Shown one piece after another: positions 11,741 through 20,736 of a DNA stretch of 64,000 nucleotides; the first letter of the stretch is position 1; each line of letters starts with the position of its first letter. Under the pieces are notes generated by a model, which saw only the letters and a program-made list of their open reading frames with translations, did no database searches and was not told the origin of the DNA. The translations under genes were made by a program, and so were the position numbers. Source of the stretch: Triplophysa rosa (lineage: Eukaryota; Chordata; Actinopteri; Cypriniformes; Nemacheilidae); contig NC_079908.1 in the NCBI RefSeq assembly GCF_024868665.1, forward strand, positions 2,168,702 through 2,232,701. Reading direction: 5' to 3'.

Positions 11741-12486
11741 CTCATTATCAATCGTGTCCCGGCCTCGCTTCCTCCTCCCACGGCTCTCTTCACGCCTCCC
11801 TCGTCACATTCCCCCATCGCCCCTCACAGGCCGGGGGGTACCCACGAGCCTGTGCTTACCCCCCCTGGGGGCCAGTCTCTCCGGCCCCAGCACCTGGGGG
11901 TATAGACAGACGAGATGAGAGAGCGGAGACGGAAGCACCAGGAGCAACAGGGGCGAGAGAGGGGAGAGAAGAAACAGAAAAAAAAAATTGGTCCGGTTCC
12001 CCGACACGCTGTTGCTCGGTCCTCAGCCAGCCAAGAGGCTCTTCCTCGCGGTGCCATGCGGTGGTACTGGATGCTCCCTTGCTCCTCCTCCGCCCCCTGG
12101 CGGCCGGCGATGGCTCCTCCGGCTGAGGGCAGCCGGAAGGAAGTCCCCCACTTCCTGCTCCTCCCCTATCTGGCGGACGGTAGCAGGCTCCCGCCTACGG
12201 CAAGCGGGGCTGACCTCTCCGCTCCCTCGCAGACGGCAGCCACCCCACCTCAGACCCAGGACACTGCGCGAAGTCTTTTCCCCGTCTGGGCACACGCGCC
12301 AGCACCACCGCCTCGGGCAGCCGCTCGCGGACATCTCTCGTCCACGCTGCCCGACCTCTTCGGCACCTTGATCCCCCCTCAGCGGCGAGGACTCTTCGAC
12401 AGCATGTCCCTCCTTCCTCCCGGGTTTCGGCACCACTGTAATAAAGCTCAATAAAACGGAAGGAAGGAGGCGGGAACCGGCAAACA
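11741..12486. other. GC-rich unclassified block
   Basis: About 750 bp, much richer in G+C than its flanks, with open frames on both strands (for example 11915-12454 plus, 12023-12487 minus) that resemble no protein family I know. It contains two AATAAA-type signals near the right end (about 12440-12455). That fits the 3' end of a retroelement transcript on the plus strand. The junctions with the DIRS copy and the ERV are abrupt. Confidence 0.4.
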
Positions 12487-12487
12487 T

Positions 12488-13021
12488 TCAAACATTTTTA
12501 ATCAAAATAAATAAACACATGTACACAATAAATGATACATGTGCAAACATCATTGTTTCTATGTCCCTACTCTGCGCTGTCTGATATGGGGGAAACTCTG
12601 CATGTTCCGCGGCCCATTTGGCCATTTCATCAGCATTTCTGTTGCCAACAATGTCTGGTTCATCTCCTGATGCATGTCCCTTGACCTTCACTACAGCTAG
12701 TTCAGATGGCAACATTACAGCTTGTAATAAATCTCCCACCAACTCTGCATGTGATATTGGTTTGCCCTCAGATGTCTGAAAATTTCATCTAGCCTAAGTC
12801 TGGGCAAAGTCTTGAATGACCCCGTACGCATATTTTCTATCCGTATAGATGGTGGATCTTTTGCCTTTTGTTAACTCACAGGCTCTTGTTAATGCAATTA
12901 TTTCTGCAGCCTGTGCTGAGTTATGGTTTAGGTGATATGCTTTCACCCTCTCACCCTCCTGTGTCACAATGGCATATCCACACAGATACACTCCATCGGA
13001 CGGTCTTGAACATGAGCCATC
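12488..13021 (-). pseudogene. ERV RNase H domain, C-terminal portion
   Basis: The minus strand encodes RNase H residues around the catalytic acids: VDGSC at the Tc1 insertion point (about 13010), AEIIALTRA, IYTDRKYAYGV, and after a frameshift KVKGHASGDEPDIVGNRNADEMAKWAA. The N-terminal continuation lies beyond the Tc1 insertion, at about 15045-15330 on the same strand. The sequence ends at 12488. Confidence 0.75.
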
Positions 13022-13605
13022 TACAGTGAGGGAAATAATTATTTGATCCCCTGCTGATTTTGTAAGTTTGCCTGCTTACAAAGAAATGAAGGGTCTATAA
13101 TTGTTATGGTAGGTTTATTTTAACTGATAGAGACAGAATATTAAAAAAATCTGGAAAAAATGTTATATAAAGGTTGTAATGTGAATTGATTTGCATTTCA
13201 GTCAGTGAAATAAGTATTTGATCGCCTACCAACTAGCAAGAATTCTTGCTCCACATATTGGTTATTTGCCTATATGGAGCGTAGATTAGTCTTGTCACTT
13301 TAAGGAAGTACTCATAAGTCAGCTTGTTATGTATATAAAAGATGCATGCCAACAGAATCTGTATCTTCCATTTCAACCTCTCCACCACCATGGTCCAGAC
13401 CAAATAGGTTTTAAAGGATGTCAGCGACAAGATTGTAGACCTTCACAAACCTTGAATACAGAAGCTTTGTGAGAAGGAGACAACTGTTGGTGCCATTATT
13501 TGGAAATAGAATAAACACAAAATAACTATCAATTGCCCTTGGTCTGGAGCTCTCTGCAAGATTTCCCCAATGGAGTAAAGATGATCATGAAAAAGGTTAA
13601 AGATC

Positions 13606-13663
13606 TGTCATGATTCTGCCATCTCTTGTCATGCTTTTTGAGCCTTGAGGCAGAATCATGACA
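13606..13663. repeat. perfect 15-bp hairpin at LTR start
   Basis: TGTCATGATTCTGCC at 13606-13620 is exactly inverted at 13649-13663, with a 28-base loop. The related LTRs keep a shorter version at the same position. Confidence 0.8.
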
Positions 13664-14165
13664 GACCCACATGTTTCGTGTGGAGAGAAGCATATTATTG
13701 TCTGTCATGACATAATATGAGTTCTCTCCGGTGTCTCATCTCTAAGTCCCGGCCCCTCGTTCCCTCGTTAGCTTCCCCTTAGTGTTTGATCCCCGTCACC
13801 TGCCCGTCACCCTCCCTGTGTAATCATCCCTCATTAATATTCCCTATTTAGAGCCCTAGTTTCTCCTTGTCCCTTGTCGATTCATTCATTGTACCGTGTT
13901 CATGTTAGTCTCTGTTCAGTTAACCTTGTTCTTGCCTTGCCTTGCCCTGCCTTGTCCCTGCCTTGTTCTGTATAGTGAGTTTTGTTTGTCTTTTGCTTTA
14001 GTTCTCGTTTTGCCCCCTAGCGGGAAGTTTTTGTTTGCCATTTTGAGAAGTCTTTTTGTTATAGTGTTCATTACCCCATCGTGGGTTTTTGTTTTATATT
14101 ATAATAAATATATGTGTTAACCCCTTCACTGCTGTCTGCACTTGGGTTCTTCTTGGGTTCTTAGC
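13606..14165 (+). mobile_element. LTR fragment related to the 20.2-22.6 kb element
   Basis: Starts TGTCATGATTCTGCC and runs to a TTAACCCCTTC...GGGTTCTT end, matching the 546-bp LTRs at 20191 and 22012 in reverse orientation (start hairpin, ...GTGGGTTTTTGTTT..., ...TTAACCCC... end). It replaces a stretch of the Tc1 transposase gene. No clear target duplication is visible and the last bases are diverged, so it is a solo or broken LTR. Confidence 0.65.
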
Positions 14166-15319
14166 AAGCAAACCATTGGTAACACGCTATGCCACAATAG
14201 ATTGAAATCTTGAAGCACCCGCAAGGTCCTCCTGCCCAAGAAGGCCTGCCTGGCTCGTCTGAAGTTTGACAATGAACATCAAAATGATTCAGAATAGACT
14301 TTGGCGAAAGTGCTGGCACTGCTGTGAGACCAAAACTGACTCATGTTTTTGGAGGGAGAGAAATGCTGACTATGACCCCAAGAACACCATCCCTACAGAG
14401 AAGCACAGTGTTGGAAACATTATGCTTTAGGGCTTTTTCTCTGCTACTGGTACAGGATGACTTCACCACATTGAGGGGCTGAGGGACAGGCCAGTGTACC
14501 GTAAAAACTTAGACGAGAACCTCCTCCCCTTAACTAGATCTCTGAAGATGGATCGTGGATGTGCCTTTAACATGACAAAGACCCAAAACATATTGCCAAG
14601 ACAACCAAAGAGTGGCTTAAGGAGAAGCACATTAAATGACCTAGCCAGTCTCTAGACCCTAGTCCTATAGAAAATCTGTGAAGGAGGCTAAAACTCCAAT
14701 TTCCTGAGCGACAGCCAAGAAAGCTTAAAGATTTACAGAGGAGTGGACTAAAATGTATCCTGACACATGTGCAAACCTGGTGACCAACTATCAGAAATGT
14801 CTTACCTCTGTACTTGCCAACAAGGGTTTCTCCACAAAGTACAGTTATGTTTTGCTCGGGGATCAAATACTTATTTCACTGACTGAAATGCAAATCAATT
14901 TACGACCTTTATATAACATTTTTTCCCCTGGTCTTTTTTATATTCTGTCTCTATCAGTTAAAATAAACCTACCATACAAATTATAGACCCTTCATTTCTT
15001 TTTACAAAATCAGCAGGGGATCAAATAATTATTTCCCTCACTGTATATATAAGTGCTTCCCCCCATCCAGGGGCGTATCTTTCAGATCGACCCTGGCCAA
15101 AGTGGAGCACTCAATATCATTCATGCAATCACAGTTACAGTTACAGTTTCAGTTATCAATATGGATAAGCCATACAGCAACTGAATTGCTGGGCTAGAAA
15201 CCGAAGTGGGCTTAATGGTTAAATTTTCCGTGGCTAGCAGCGTTGCTTCATAGCCAGACCTCCTTTGGGCCATCATGTGCTGTGTCTTCAAATTGTGCAA
15301 AATAACACCCACCTGGTGA

Positions 15320-15545
15320 ATGAAGTGAAAGTGACCTATTAGTCAGATATGGTGACCCATACCCGAAATGTGACCTCTGCACACGTACACCCAGAGCAGT
15401 GGGCAGCTATCACTGCAGCGCCCGGGGAGCAAGTAGGGGTAAGGTGCCTTGCTCAAGGGCACCTCGTTACCCGCCGGCCCTGGGAATCGAACCGGCAACC
15501 TTCTGGTCACAAGTCCGACTCTCTAACCATTAGGCCACGACTGCC
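15320..15545 (-). repeat. tRNA-derived SINE
   Basis: On the minus strand it starts GGCAGTCGTGGCCTAATGG (A-box-like TGGCCTAATGGTTAGAG), then has a B box GGTTCGATTCC (about 15482-15494), followed by a body ending AGGTCACTTTCACTTCATT. The boxes are RNA polymerase III promoter elements of tRNA type. A headless copy of the same family is at 24301. Confidence 0.8.
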
Positions 15546-15634
15546 AGAATGTTTTAGATCTCTCCCTATATAAAACACCTGAATCAACTCATCAATCAGG
15601 TGTTTCATATAGGGAGAGAACTCAAACATTCTGG
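15544..15634. repeat. hairpin-type miniature repeat
   Basis: Near-perfect 39-bp inverted arms (CCAGAATGTTTTAG... and its inverse ending ACATTCTGG) with a loop of about 13 bases. Only three or four mismatches are seen. It is a fold-back MITE remnant abutting the SINE. Confidence 0.75.
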
Positions 15635-15681
15635 AAGGTGTGCCCCAAGGACCAGGGTTTGGAAAAACTGGACTATCGGGT

Positions 15682-16401
15682 CTAATTGTTTGGACAAATA
15701 AGAAACAGGGCGTGGTTTGCCCCCATGCTCATAACGCCCATTGCCTCCCCCGCATACAAGTGAAACGACCTTGAATAGTCTGGTAGCCCCAATGCAGGAG
15801 CGCACGTGATGGCAATCTTCAATGCATCAAAATGTTCTTCCGCTTCAGAAGTCCAGTTCAACGAGTCCCTCGGACCCATGCCATGTTGAATGAGACATCG
15901 TAGGCCTTTGTCATGATACGCACAGTCAGGTATCCATGCACGGCAATAGTTCACCAACCCCAAAAAACTTTGTAGCTGTGTCACAGTTTCAGGAGTACGC
16001 ATAGTCTTTATCAGCTGCACCCTCTCAGCTGAAATGGCCTTCAGGCCTGGTGAAATGATGTGGCCCAGGTAATGGACTTTGGGTTGCACCCACTGCAGTT
16101 TTTCATTCGAGGCCTTAAATCCAGTGCTCGCAAGCACATTGCAAACAACAATTGAGGCCTGCAAACAGTCAGCCTCAGTTTCAGCGGAGATTAAAATGTC
16201 ATCAGTATACTGTAGGACACATACCGTGGACGGCAGGTCAGTTATTGTGTCCAAAACACGTTTCACCGCAGCGGAGAAGACGGCTGGGCTGTCAACAAAA
16301 CCCTGAGCAAGGCGTGTCCAGGTCAGCTGCGCACCTTTAAATGTAAATGCAAATAACAGCTGAGTATCTGCATGGACGGGATAGAGAAGAAGGCTGCACA
16401 C
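15682..16401 (-). pseudogene. ERV reverse transcriptase palm and connection
   Basis: FTWTRL-like and QGF-type motifs lead to the catalytic motif QYTDDILI (near residue 64), a YxDD box with both Asp present. They are followed by thumb residues VHYLGHIIS and SFLGLVNYCRAWIP. The enzyme would copy viral RNA to DNA. The frame closes near 15700 where later insertions begin. Confidence 0.8.
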
Positions 16402-16444
16402 AAATCCACCACCGTGAAGTGGGTGTGATTGTGTGGTATTGAAT

Positions 16445-17158
16445 TTAGAATAGTTGGAACATCAGGCACAATCGGGCCAGAGGAATTATTAATGAATTAA
16501 TAGCCCTCAAGTCTTGTGTCAAACACCAACTCCTTCCGTCAGCTTTCCTGATGGGATTGATTGGTGTATTGTAAGGTGAGTGAGTGGGGACAATAACCCC
16601 TTGTTTCAAAAAATTATCAATTACTGGTTGAATACCCTCAACCTTTTCAGGTGACAATGGGTATTGCTTCATGTACACAGGCTTCTGTGTGATCAATTTC
16701 GCCTTGTAAGGGGGTATACCAACAAGGCCTGATTCATCTTTATACTGTGACCACAACGTCGGGTTTACCTCAGCAATGTTGTGTTTAAATTGTTGTGGTT
16801 CGTCATTACACATGAAGTGTGGCATTAATTCCACAGTTGCATCTGAGACATCTGAAAGCAAAGAAAAATTAACAGAGCTGTCTGAAAGTACAATCTCAAT
16901 GCTAAGTTTATGCATGAGATCTCTGCCCAAAAGATTCAATGGTGAATTTGGAGTAATTACAAATTTGTGAAAGAAAGGCAGATGATTAAGTGCCCTTACC
17001 TCAATGCCAGGTGTCATGTGACAAATAACCGGCTGTTGTTGCCGGTTTAAGAATAATTCTAGGACCCATGCCATTGACGGCTGAGCTGCAGTGTGTAAAG
17101 TTTCTTTGTTTAACTCGGGAGGGGGAGGGGGTTGTGCACAAAAGGAAAAAGAAAGCAA
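16445..17158 (-). pseudogene. ERV protease tail and RT N-terminus
   Basis: NLLGRDLM (near residue 75) is the C-terminal motif of retroviral protease. The active-site half (DTG) lies upstream and is not seen. RT fingers follow: KQYPLSPEKVEGI, PVIDNFLKQGVI, then WCLTQDLRAIN. The frame ends near 16445 and the palm continues in the next frame. Confidence 0.75.
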
Positions 17159-17252
17159 TGATACAAATTTGAATTGGTCTGAGCATGAGTTTGGACAGAA
17201 ATTACGGCTGTATCATAAGGTGGAGGTGTCTTTATGGTTGACGGCGTATCGA

Positions 17253-17570
17253 TCAATATTTTGTTCGATTTATTAACACGCTCACGCCCATATTTTTTTT
17301 CATTTTTTGCCAAATTTCATACGATTCGCACATATATTTATAATCCCATTGGGGATCACCCCATCCAGCCTTAACCATGAATTTCATTGACTCCATATCA
17401 TCTTTCTTAAAAGAACCGAATCTGGGATATTCGTCAATTTGCGGTCCGGCGCTTTCAGACCATCCAGCCAAATTATCAACAAATGGCTGTGTCCAATAAC
17501 CCTTGTTTTTTCTGAACATAAAATCTAATGGCATTTCAGGTGGTAGTGGTCTAGATATTTCTTGTCCCAT
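17253..17570 (-). pseudogene. ERV gag, N-terminal matrix part
   Basis: Starts at a MGQEI-type N-terminus suitable for myristoylation; the upstream in-frame Met-Ser is probably not used. About 106 residues of matrix-like sequence follow. The overlapping frame 17313-17110 carries a PPPY late-domain motif, which recruits NEDD4-type ligases during budding. Capsid and nucleocapsid are missing. Sequence passes almost directly to the protease tail in the next frame. Confidence 0.65.
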
Positions 17571-17942
17571 ACTCAACGAATGAACAAAGCAAATGTTAGA
17601 AAAGGAAAGTAAAAGACGAAAACTTCCCCCACAAAATCCAACTCTTTTTTTTCCATTACTTATTACAATTATGTAATAAAGTCAATATCTTAAAATACAA
17701 GCGTCATGTGCCTCTCGACTACTAGGACGTAACTTGGCCCTCGTTAACGTCACGGAGTGTCACACGCAACTGCAGAAACCCATCACAAACGTGCAGAAAC
17801 TGCCATCAACAGTATATCACAGGAAGGTTATATAAAAAAACTCTTACCTGTGTGATACTGCTGGAACCCGTAGAACGTCTTTCAGTCTAGCGCGGTCTTC
17901 AAAACACAGTTATAAAGTAGGACCCTAGATTTCCGATGAGTA

Positions 17943-17960
17943 AACAGGACAAAGCCCCCA
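17943..17960 (-). other. ERV primer-binding site, tRNA-Pro-like
   Basis: Two bases inside the LTR edge the minus strand reads TGGGGGCTTTGTCC. This resembles the proline-tRNA primer site of gammaretroviruses (TGGGGGCTCGTCC), with an extra base and a few changes. The spacing from the LTR is the canonical 2 nt. Confidence 0.65.
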
Positions 17961-17962
17961 AT

Positions 17963-18276
17963 TGTTAAACTTCAGGTTCCTTTCAAACACTATGTCTCTT
18001 TCTGTTTTGGATCACCATTAAAATCAAATCAGAAATAGGTTGGATGTTGTGAGAAAATTCTTCTGCAGATCTGGGAGCACAAAAACAAGACACAGAAAGG
18101 CATCAAGCGTTTGAACTCATTTATTTTAGAAACATCCAAGTCTTTATATATGGCACCAGAAGACATCTGGAAGTTCTCATATGTCCAGGGTTTCACATAA
18201 TGACCAAATAAGGTATAGAAAACATAGCATGTCAGACAAAGAATGTTTAGTTTATAATAAATCCCCTGCCTCCACA
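17963..18276 (-). repeat. ERV 5' LTR
   Basis: 314 bp reading TGTGGAGGCAGGGG to TTTAACA on the minus strand, so it has canonical TG...CA ends. It contains a TATA box (minus-strand TATATAAAG, about 18141-18149) followed 20-30 bases on by AATAAA (about 18119-18124). Those are a promoter and a polyadenylation signal in the usual U3/R order. No partner LTR was found because the element is truncated. Confidence 0.75.
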
Positions 18277-18470
18277 TTTAGCCAGCTGTCCAGTCAGTGA
18301 GTAGTAAAACCACACATAGGCTACACTTATTCATTAATTTATGTGGGCTTATTAATCTATGGGGGAAAATAAATCTAAAAATGTAGGGGTTTGAATACTT
18401 TGGAAAGCCACTGTATATTGGTATATATATTTAACTTGTAACTATACAGATTATTAAATTCTCTCCACAG

Positions 18471-18576
18471 CTTTGTCAGATGAAATGCAGAGACTCCAGG
18501 CATATCATAAACTACTCAACAAACTTCCTCCCGAGAATTTTGCAATACTGGCAGCACTATGTGGACATCTACATAA
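18471..18576 (+). CDS. RhoGAP-domain protein, exon (middle of RhoGAP domain)
   Basis: A 106-nt exon between ctctccacAG and a GTATGA donor. With the final base of the 7412 exon it reads A-LSDEMQRLQAYHKLL, then NKLPPENFAILAALCGHLH. This is the helix pair of RhoGAP domains containing the LP..N...L..L..HL signature. It ends two bases into a codon that the 18961 exon completes. Confidence 0.8.
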
Positions 18577-18960
18577 GTATGATACAAAGCTTAAATGTTG
18601 TACTTGTGTGTACTAAACAAGAAAGAATTGTATGAAACAAAAATATAAATTATAATATGAATATACAGTTGCAAATGTAAATATGTAAATGCTGCAAAAA
18701 TTGAATGTATATTAAGATTAATTTATCTTTTGTCAGATAAAGGAATTTACAATCTAAAAAAAACTAGCTGTACAATCAGATATAACAATGTTTGGACTTA
18801 AAAAAGATAAAAATAATTAAAACAATCTTTTGAACATCTATTATGTTGGATTAACAGTGACTATAAAAGTGGACACTTAAGTAACACCTTAAATTCAGCA
18901 GTCTAAATCACAAAGGTAAACAATCAAGCTATCATCACTAAACATATGTTTTCTGCTCAG

Positions 18961-19108
18961 TGTGCAGTGCCACAGCCATATGAACTTAATGACGACTCAT
19001 AATTTGGCGGTGGTGTTTGTGGCTACACTGTTCCAAGAGCTCGCCATCAACAAAGACATGATAAAACTCACCAGAGAGCTGATCATACACCACACAATGC
19101 TTTTCATG
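18961..19108 (+). CDS. RhoGAP-domain protein, exon (C-terminal RhoGAP helices)
   Basis: A 148-nt exon after ttctgctcAG, before GTGAGC. It encodes VQCHSHMNLMTTHNLAVVF, then VATLFQELAINKDM and a helix ending IIHHTMLFM. N.M...NLA.VF is the conserved RhoGAP segment. Most RhoGAP domains read VFGPTL or VFAPTL there; this one reads VFVATL, so the conserved Pro is replaced. Confidence 0.8.
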
Positions 19109-19199
19109 GTGAGCATGCACATTCAAAAAGAAAGCTTCGTATTGTTTCATGTTTGAAACAACATGACAACATCCTCTAACATGTATTCTCTTTGTGCAG

Positions 19200-19241
19200 A
19201 GCCAGGGGGAGACAGATGAAAAAATCATTACTGTTTTCTGA
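19200..19241 (+). CDS. RhoGAP-domain protein, putative terminal exon
   Basis: After tttgtgcAG at 19199 the frame reads SQGETDEKIITVF and stops at TGA 19239-19241, in phase with the previous exon. This makes the RhoGAP domain the C-terminus of the protein. ARAP proteins normally continue with RA and PH domains, so this is either a shorter isoform or paralogue, or a different RhoGAP family. A polyadenylation-like AATAAA occurs near 19746. Confidence 0.6.
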   Translation, partial: SQGETDEKIITVF

Positions 19242-20185
19242 AGAACTCACAGCTTTTCATAACATCTCATAAATGGAGAGGTCTTTTGACAATATGTTTG
19301 CTGTTGTTTTGCTATTGTCGAGTTCACACGGCATGATTTTAGCTCAGATTTGCATTGCAACAAAAATTATTTACCTCCAACTCTCTTTGCAGAACAGACC
19401 TTGCTCATTATCTTTGTTTACTTTTCACTGCAAATAAGTGTAAGCTTCTTGCAGGCTATCGTTTTTTTTTTACAACAACTCCAGTCTCACACATGATTTT
19501 AGGTTTTTCCAGTATCACTTCCTGCATGTATTTGGTTATGAAACGTGGTTTGATGACCAGACAAAGCTGTCTGCGATTCATCCTGTTGTAAAGTCATGCA
19601 ATGTGTAACTCCTCTGTTGCTGATCCATTGAGCAATGTGCAGCTACTTAATTCTGTGTGCAATGTAGTCACGCAGTGTGTTTTTGTTTCGGCATAAAACA
19701 AAATGATGATACTGCTCCTGTGAAAACCGTGCAATGTGAACTCGGAATAAAACAAAATGATGAGACTGCTCCTGTGTGAAAACTAGAAAAACTAGAAAGA
19801 ATACAGACAAATATAAAGCGCTGCATCATCTATATACAAATAAACATGACTAGAAAAAATGTAAGAATGTTTTTATGTCATTAAACGTCATTTTAACTAA
19901 AATGGCCTAACTGTAGTGTTTATGGTATACAGATATTTCTAATCTAGCGTGTATATTTATTTCAGAAAAGCCTTGTATATGCTGTTATGTTTAGAAAGTT
20001 ATCACACAGATCCCCAGTATTGCCAACTTCTTTCAATTAAAAGTAGCTACAACTAGTTGCTGTATGTCTTTATAGATGATACAGGTGAATCCACTAATCC
20101 AGTGTGCGATTTGTGAACAAATCAGAGGATGTTTTGGAAAGTTTCAAGAAAATACATTATAAACCACACTGAGCTTATATGAAGC
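19242..20185 (+). other. probable 3'UTR and downstream intergenic sequence
   Basis: No further coding exon is seen. A short duplicated motif (GGCATAAAACAAAATGATGATACTGCTCCTGTG near 19690, with a partner near 19745) and an AATAAA near 19746 are present. The rest is unremarkable AT-rich DNA up to the LTR element. Confidence 0.4.
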
Positions 20186-20190
20186 CCATT

Positions 20191-20736
20191 TGTCATGAAA
20201 TACTTGGAAGAACCCAACTGCAGGCAGGCGGGGTAGAAGGGGTTAACAAAGAGACTTTAATAACAAATAAAACAGCAAACAAAAACCCACAATGGGGGAA
20301 AAACAAGACAGGAATATAAACAAGAAGACTAACTGACACTAAACTGAACTACAACAACACTTGACATAAACTAAACTCAAACACTTACTAAGACTTGACG
20401 GGACAATCCAAACAGGAACACGAACTTGGGAGAGACAGGTAGCCAGGGTACATTAACACATAGAACGCAATGCACGAGCAACAAGACAATGAAACATGAG
20501 GACTATTTAAAGGGAAGATAAACAAAGTATAATGACACAGGGCAGGTGAGGGTAATGAAACACAGCAGGGAAACAATACAGGAAACGAGAGGGGCGGGGC
20601 CACTGACGAGACATGAGAAAACACATGAGAAGTAAAAAACAAACATCCCATGGCTTTCTCACATAAAACAAGGGATCCTGCCGTGATTCTGTTACAAGAT
20701 CAAAAAAGACATGACAAGATGGGCAGAATCACGACA
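20191..20736 (-). repeat. 3' LTR of the compact element
   Basis: 546 bp, TGTCGTGATTCTG start and TTTCATGACA end on the minus strand. It differs from the 5' LTR at scattered positions. Its 5' end (minus) forms an imperfect hairpin, GTGATTCTG with CAGAATCAC. Confidence 0.9.

Larger units (their letters stand above)
13024..15043. mobile_element. Tc1-like transposon inserted in the ERV, carrying an LTR insertion
   Basis: Perfect-looking terminal repeats start CAGTGAGGGAAATAATTATT at 13024 and end as its inverse at 15043. TA target dinucleotides sit at 13022-13023 and 15044-15045. Without the nested LTR (about 13606-14165) it would be near 1.46 kb, the normal Tc1 size. The internal transposase (about 13380-14760, plus) is heavily decayed: many stops, no intact DDE domain. 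Confidence 0.85.
12487..18276 (-). mobile_element. endogenous retrovirus, minus strand, 3' truncated and interrupted
   Basis: Order on the minus strand: 5' LTR (18276-17963), a tRNA-Pro-like primer site, gag start (17570), a protease tail, RT and RNase H. It ends abruptly at 12487 within RNase H; integrase, env and the 3' LTR are absent. A Tc1 element (13024-15043), a SINE (about 15320-15545) and a hairpin repeat (15544-15634) are inserted in pol. The gag-to-protease junction shows a large deletion. The protein motifs and proline-type primer site point to a retrovirus-like (gamma/epsilon-type) ERV. It is clearly defective. Confidence 0.8.
7517..18413. mobile_element. Tc1-like relic split by later insertions (only ends remain)
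   Basis: The left end (7517, GTGGCTTGCAGAAGTATT, preceded by TA) and right end (AATACTTTGGAAAGCCACTG to 18413, followed by TA) are imperfect inverted copies of a Tc1-type terminus. About 190 bp survive on the left and 130 bp on the right. Between them lie the DIRS copy, the GC-rich block and the ERV. I infer one old Tc1-like copy in the RhoGAP intron that later insertions split. The alternative is two unrelated end fragments. Confidence 0.5.

Noticed and set aside
11915..12487. ORFs of 154-179 codons on both strands in the GC-rich block
   Set aside because: Arise from high GC content (few stops). No family resemblance and mutually overlapping.
15470..15545. Possible tRNA gene on the minus strand
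   Set aside because: A and B boxes are present but the fold and CCA-adjacent end do not fit a functional tRNA. The body that follows and the second copy at 24301 show it is a SINE.
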